From Alphaproteobacteria bacterium UBA2723 (GTDB lineage: Bacteria > Pseudomonadota > Alphaproteobacteria > RF32 > CAG-239), in assembly GCA_002353835.1 (NCBI GenBank), contig DEKL01000112.1:4953-16122 (forward strand): a DNA stretch of 11,170 bases, written 5' to 3'. The notes beneath the pieces were generated by a model. It was given only the letters and a program-made list of their open reading frames with translations, was not told where the DNA came from and made no database searches. Below are positions 8,121 to 11,170 of the stretch, piece after piece (position 1 is the stretch's first letter; every line of letters begins with the position of its first letter). The translations under genes were made by a program, and so were the position numbers.

Positions 8121-8307
8121 GCATTGGTTGATTACCAGTGTGAGGTTTGAAACCCTCTTGTAAGTTGCTATATATACATAGCGTAAAACGCTGCCTTTTG
8201 GTCTAATGGCTGGAAGGCAGTTAATAAGGTATATATTACCAAATACACTGCACATTGCTTACAAATGGTTTCAACTTCCAGTCGCTCTCATCAAGCGGCT
8301 TTTTTTT
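8121..8307 (+). ncRNA. structured RNA of about 187 nt: small RNA (6S-like shape) or leader attenuator
   Basis: The region lacks a credible reading frame but folds as one nested hairpin. The outer stem pairs 8142-8164 with 8258-8278: GAGG with CTTC, TTGAAACC with GGTTTCAA, and TTGTAAG with CTTACAA. That is 19 pairs interrupted only by one bulged T and a 3x2 internal loop. A middle stem pairs ATATATAC (8170-8177) with GTATATAT (8229-8236). An apical stem pairs CTGCCTT (8191-8197) with AAGGCAG (8214-8220), with a 16-nt loop. Large internal loops separate the stems, and an alternative small hairpin AGCGT/ACGCT (8180-8192) competes with the apical stem. An intrinsic terminator follows directly. 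The size, end-to-end long stem and bubbles recall 6S RNA (ssrS), but I recognise no conserved 6S sequence. Because the terminator ends 11 bases before the RgpF-like ATG, a cis-acting attenuator or riboswitch is the main alternative. Boundaries depend on the predicted promoter. Confidence 0.6.
8280..8307 (+). terminator. Rho-independent terminator at the end of the structured RNA
   Basis: AGTCGCT (8280-8286) pairs with AGCGGCT (8294-8300), seven pairs including one G-T, around the 7-base loop CTCATCA. Including the last base of the stem, eight T follow (8300-8307). The GGGAG ribosome binding site of the RgpF-like gene starts at 8308, immediately after the T-run, so any transcript reaching that gene from the upstream promoter has to read through this site. 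Confidence 0.8.
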
Positions 8308-8318
8308 GGGAGTTTATC

Positions 8319-9284
8319 ATGGCTAAAAGGGTGCTTTTATTTGCTGGCTATAGTGAGCGCAATGTTATTGAAGATTATGTTATTTATTATATAAGGAAAC
8401 TTTCAGAATATGCTGATATTTATTTTTGCGCTGATTGTGATATTCCGGAGAGTGAACTCCTCAAAATCAAGCCCTATACAAAACTTGCTATGGCTAAGAG
8501 ACACAAAAAATATGACTTTGGTTCGTGGGGTATATTATATTCACAAATTTCAAATATTGAAGATTATGATGAGCTCATTTTAGCAAATGATTCTGTATTC
8601 GGTCCATTATATCCGCTTGATAAGACTTTTGAAAGGATAGAGGAATTAAATGTTTCTGCGTGTGCTTTGTGCGGAAATAAATTTATGATGAGCTTCTTTG
8701 TATTGTTGAAACCGGAAGTTTTTAAGACACCTTGGTTTGCCGATTTTCTAACAAATATAAAAGATGATATAGATAAAAACGACATTGTGCGCCTTTATGA
8801 GAAAGGAATCTCTCGTATTGTTGAAGAACACGGGTTAAAATGGGATTGTCTATTTTCAAAACATAATCTCAGGAACCAAATAAAGGATAACAGACAATTT
8901 GTCAGAGAGGGGCTGAAAACAATTCCTTTATCCATCCGTTTTTGGCATAAATATCGTACGAATAAGACTAGAGTTTATGATGACGATTTCTTTATTTTAT
9001 TTCTTTTAGGTATGCCTTTTATCAAAAAACAACCTTTTGCAATGAGCTCTAATCATTTTAATATTTTAGCTCCTCTTTTTATTCAAAAATATACTGATTA
9101 TGATTATCGTTACATAGATGACTACTTAAGGGCAAATAATGTTAAGCCTGTTCACAAAAATTGGTTTCATACATTATTGGATACCCTAAAAAAGTTCTTT
9201 TTTGAGAAGAAATATAAAGGCAGAGGTATAGTTTACCGTGTTTGTAAAATAAAAGTGTATGAAAAACCACATGAATTGGTTTAG
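8319..9284 (+). CDS. rhamnan-synthesis F (RgpF)-like polysaccharide protein
   Basis: This 321-residue protein resembles the rhamnan synthesis F domain (RgpF family), found in proteins that build or decorate cell-surface polysaccharides. Recognisable blocks are KRVLLFAGYSE near the N-terminus, YDFGSWG (65-71), ELILANDSVFGPLYPL (85-100), a hydrophobic MMSFFVLLKPEVF block (123-135), and GMPFIKKQPF (231-240). No signal peptide or clear membrane helix is present, so it probably acts in the cytoplasm on sugar precursors. Its exact substrate cannot be read from the sequence. ATG 8319 was chosen because GGGAG (8308-8312) lies six bases upstream; an in-frame ATG at 8265 would run through the terminator hairpin. 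It stands alone with no other glycan genes nearby, and by eye it is more A+T-rich than ileS, which could mean horizontal acquisition. The C-terminal 40 residues are lysine-rich. Confidence 0.85.
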   Translation: MAKRVLLFAGYSERNVIEDYVIYYIRKLSEYADIYFCADCDIPESELLKIKPYTKLAMAKRHKKYDFGSWGILYSQISNIEDYDELILANDSVFGPLYPLDKTFERIEELNVSACALCGNKFMMSFFVLLKPEVFKTPWFADFLTNIKDDIDKNDIVRLYEKGISRIVEEHGLKWDCLFSKHNLRNQIKDNRQFVREGLKTIPLSIRFWHKYRTNKTRVYDDDFFILFLLGMPFIKKQPFAMSSNHFNILAPLFIQKYTDYDYRYIDDYLRANNVKPVHKNWFHTLLDTLKKFFFEKKYKGRGIVYRVCKIKVYEKPHELV

Positions 9285-9355
9285 CTTTTTTACTTCTCTT
9301 TTTGTTTGAAAGTAACGTACCTATGTAGAATTTATGATTATTTTAGTTGATATGG

Positions 9356-9808
9356 CTATATAGTCCATACGCCTTTTTCGTTTTCTAAAATGAGGATATT
9401 GGTATCGTCTTTGTTTTTTTCGTTGCTATTTAAGGCTTTTTCATATTCTTTTCTGATTTCCAGTTGTTTCTTAGCTTTTTCTTTATCCTTCATAACAAAC
9501 GGACGAGTGGCAAAATATATTCTTCTAGCCTCTCTTGCCATAGCGTTGACGGCTTTTTCTTCTTTGGTTTGCGGATTATCTATGTATTGGAAATTGCGGC
9601 AAAGAGCTTTAAAATAAATCTCGTCATCTTTTTTATATTGCGGATCTGTTTTCTTTAACTCTTCATGACGAGCATTAATTTTATCGTTAAACCGCTTAAA
9701 TTCTATTGTACCGAATTCTTTGCGTATATTCAGTAATTGTGCCTGTACATAAAGTCTTTCATGGTAGGTCTTAAAACCGAGATAGCATTTTTCTTTTTTT
9801 AAAGACAT
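9356..9808 (-). CDS. small charged protein of unknown function, downstream of ruvX
   Basis: I do not recognise this 150-residue protein. It is rich in Lys and Glu, probably mostly alpha-helical, has two cysteines (8 and 70), and lacks a signal peptide or membrane segment. Residues 84-102 (EKAVNAMAREARRIYFATR) look like an amphipathic helix, and 107-135 are nearly all charged. The start at 9808 is supported by AGGAG (9816-9820) seven bases upstream; an in-frame ATG at 9844 lies farther out without a good site. The gene follows ruvX by 62 bases on the same strand, so co-transcription is likely. It converges with the RgpF-like gene, 71 bases away, with no clear terminator between them. Coding status is supported by the strong ribosome binding site and protein-like composition rather than by homology. 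Confidence 0.75.
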   Translation of the reverse strand: MSLKKEKCYLGFKTYHERLYVQAQLLNIRKEFGTIEFKRFNDKINARHEELKKTDPQYKKDDEIYFKALCRNFQYIDNPQTKEEKAVNAMAREARRIYFATRPFVMKDKEKAKKQLEIRKEYEKALNSNEKNKDDTNILILENEKGVWTI

Positions 9809-9870
9809 AAGTTTTCTCCTTTTCAACAGCCCACATGGTATCACAAAAAAGGCACTTGTGCAACTGTTTT

Positions 9871-10329
9871 TTAAGCATATTTTAGGGCATCTAATGCCCC
9901 TTGTAAGATGTATGCGGCGGCGGTTGCGTCTAATACTTTGGCGCGTTTTTTACGTGATAAATCTACTTCTTTGATTAAAAAGCTTTCCACCGCCGAGGAG
10001 GATAAACGTTCATCCCATAACAATATTGGAAAATTAAAATTTTCTTTTAAGATTTCGGCAAATTTGCGGACTTCTGCGGCAATATCCCCTTCCGCACCGT
10101 TCATTTGTAATGGCAATCCCATAATGATGGCACCGATTTCTTTTTCCGCAATGATTTTCTTAAGTTCAATTAAATCCTGTACTAATTCCTTACGATAAAG
10201 AATTTTATAAGAGGTCGCAATGGTTAATGATAAATCCGATACAGCCAAACCCATACGTTTTGAGCCATAATCTATACCCAATATCGCTTTTTTAGAAGGT
10301 AGCTGTTGTTTAAATTCTTTAATATCCAT
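9871..10329 (-). CDS. ruvX: RuvX/YqgF family nuclease (pre-16S rRNA maturation, Holliday junction resolvase-like)
   Basis: RuvX (YqgF) is an RNase H-fold nuclease implicated in 5' maturation of 16S rRNA and first annotated as a putative Holliday junction resolvase; it acts in the cytoplasm. The 152-residue length is typical. Motifs in order are LGIDYGSKRMGLAVSD (17-32, catalytic Asp20), MGLPLQMNG (70-78), LLWDERLSS (103-111, acidic DE pair), and KVLDATAAAYILQ (131-143, Asp134). Two adjacent ATG codons occur; I chose 10329 because AGGAG (10336-10340) is six bases away, whereas the ATG at 10332 is only three bases from it. Longer in-frame starts at 10356 and 10383 lack a site and precede the conserved core by unneeded residues. 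It leads a probable two-gene unit with the charged protein downstream and is divergent from the transglycosylase. Confidence 0.95.
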   Translation of the reverse strand: MDIKEFKQQLPSKKAILGIDYGSKRMGLAVSDLSLTIATSYKILYRKELVQDLIELKKIIAEKEIGAIIMGLPLQMNGAEGDIAAEVRKFAEILKENFNFPILLWDERLSSSAVESFLIKEVDLSRKKRAKVLDATAAAYILQGALDALKYA

Positions 10330-10346
10330 CATTTTCTCCTGCGATT

Positions 10347-10375
10347 TTTCTAGCATATATTTTTTTTGATGTAAA
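10347..10375 (-). promoter_or_regulatory. possible ruvX promoter
   Basis: On the minus strand TTTACA (10370-10375) and TAGAAA (10347-10352) are separated by 17 bases, matching the consensus at five and four of six positions. The implied start falls close to the AGGAG site, giving a very short leader, which weakens the call. The divergent spacer 10330-10441 also holds a plus-strand TATAGT (10413-10418) that could be a -10 box for the transglycosylase gene but has no partner -35. Confidence 0.25.
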
Positions 10376-10441
10376 CAGTTCATTGTTAGGAGAAAGTAAA
10401 GATTTTTGATTTTATAGTGGTCTTATTCAAGAAAATTAACA

Positions 10442-11170
10442 ATGGCGGTCAATATGCTCAAAAAACTTTTAATAACAACTCTTTTCATGATTTTTATATC
10501 TTTTCCGGCATTTGCTCTTAAAAGCGTTGAAGAACAACGCAAAGATTGGAACACTTGGCTTACAGCCCTTAAAAAAGAAATGGTTGCCAGCGGTATTTCC
10601 AAGAAAACGGTTGACCGTGCATACAAAAAAGATTATTTCCACGCCATTACACCGAAAATGCTGAAACATGACAAAAAACAGACCGAGTTTGTTTTAACCT
10701 CTGATGTTTACATTAACAGACTGGTTAATAAAGATAAGGTCATTAAGGCACGTCAACACTATAAAGAATTACAGAAAAAATATAGTAAACTCAGCGAAGA
10801 AAAAGGTGTACCGTTAAATTATTTGGTAGCTTTTTGGGGTGTTGAAACGCACTACGGCTTTAATAAGGGTAAATATCACCTCATTGACGGACTTACAAAC
10901 TTAAGCTATAAAAACAGACGGGCAAAATTCTTTAAGAAAGAATTGTTCCATGTTTTGAAAATTATGGATAAATATGATTTAAGCGGCGAAAAAATGAAAG
11001 GTTCTTGGGCCGGAGCCATGGGACATTTTCAATTTATGCCCTCAACATATAATGCCTACGCAATTGACCATGACGGCGACGGCATAGCTGATATTTGGGA
11101 CAATTTCGGAGACGCAATTGCATCAGCTGCCAATTACCTCTCTAAACTCGGGTGGAAACCGAACGAACCG
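10442..11170 (+). CDS. MltB-family lytic murein transglycosylase, N-terminal part (cut by right edge)
   Basis: The first 243 codons are present and open to the window end. Enzymes of this family (GH103, SLT_2 domain) cleave peptidoglycan between MurNAc and GlcNAc to give 1,6-anhydro ends, in the periplasm. Residues 1-25 form a signal peptide ending A-F-A, with no lipobox cysteine, so unlike E. coli MltB it is probably soluble. The motif LVAFWGVETHYG (128-139) carries the catalytic Glu135. GSWAGAMGHFQFMPSTY (187-203), an Asp-rich DHDGDGIADIWD loop (209-220), which may bind calcium, and NYLSKLGW (231-238) are all typical of the family. The start is uncertain: ATG 10442 has only a weak AAGAAA (10429-10434), and ATG 10454 would give a tidier signal peptide beginning MLKKLL. 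About 100 or more residues, possibly with a peptidoglycan-binding domain, are missing. It is divergent from ruvX. Confidence 0.93.
   Translation, partial: MAVNMLKKLLITTLFMIFISFPAFALKSVEEQRKDWNTWLTALKKEMVASGISKKTVDRAYKKDYFHAITPKMLKHDKKQTEFVLTSDVYINRLVNKDKVIKARQHYKELQKKYSKLSEEKGVPLNYLVAFWGVETHYGFNKGKYHLIDGLTNLSYKNRRAKFFKKELFHVLKIMDKYDLSGEKMKGSWAGAMGHFQFMPSTYNAYAIDHDGDGIADIWDNFGDAIASAANYLSKLGWKPNEP

Noticed and set aside
8191..8220. GGAAGGCAG string resembling the SRP (4.5S) RNA apex
   Set aside because: The fold places it in a simple stem with a 16-nt loop and lacks the GGAA tetraloop and paired internal loops of SRP RNA domain IV.
8265..8318. Upstream ATG extending the RgpF-like protein by 18 residues
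   Set aside because: The extension would translate through the terminator hairpin and T-run and has no ribosome binding site; ATG 8319 has an ideal one.
9842..9868. Possible minus-strand terminator after ruvX (GCACAAGTGC followed by C and six T)
   Set aside because: The palindrome leaves no room for a loop; with a 4-base loop only three pairs remain, too weak to call.

Overview
The window looks like a piece of an A+T-rich proteobacterial chromosome, most likely an uncultured, host- or gut-associated alphaproteobacterium. This placement is inferred from gene content: a eukaryote-like (type 2) isoleucyl-tRNA synthetase of the kind found in Rickettsiales relatives, a Gram-negative envelope gene set (MltB-family transglycosylase, very large exported repeat protein), and alphaproteobacterial-looking promoters. 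No rRNA or other marker is present to settle the taxonomy.

Layout. (1) 1-4706, minus strand: one uninterrupted reading frame of 1568 codons that starts at 4706 and runs off the left edge. It encodes a giant exported protein: signal peptide, ankyrin-like segment, glycine-rich hydrophobic segment, Pro-Gly linker, about 445 residues with some 50 cysteines, then a long beta-solenoid-like repeat region and an alpha-helical tail. It resembles an autotransporter passenger whose barrel would lie outside the window. (2) 4873-7989, plus strand: ileS, transcribed divergently from the surface gene and closed by a palindromic element (8009-8029) and a strong intrinsic terminator (8056-8081). (3) 8086-8307, plus strand: a promoter-like pair, then about 187 nt that fold into one long nested hairpin ending in a second intrinsic terminator. 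This is either a free-standing small RNA (6S-like in shape and size) or a transcription attenuator for the next gene. (4) 8319-9284, plus strand: a rhamnan-synthesis F (RgpF)-like protein whose ribosome binding site abuts that terminator. (5) 9356-10329, minus strand: a two-gene set, ruvX followed by a small charged protein of unknown function, convergent with the RgpF-like gene. (6) 10442-11170, plus strand: the first 243 codons of an exported MltB-family lytic transglycosylase, divergent from ruvX and cut by the right edge.

Functionally this is a mix of housekeeping genes (ileS, ruvX, transglycosylase) and surface biology (giant Cys-rich repeat protein, RgpF-like glycan gene). There is no sign of phage, IS elements, CRISPR or tRNA genes. 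The two parts most worth attention are the architecture of the giant surface protein and the unassigned structured RNA between ileS and the RgpF-like gene.
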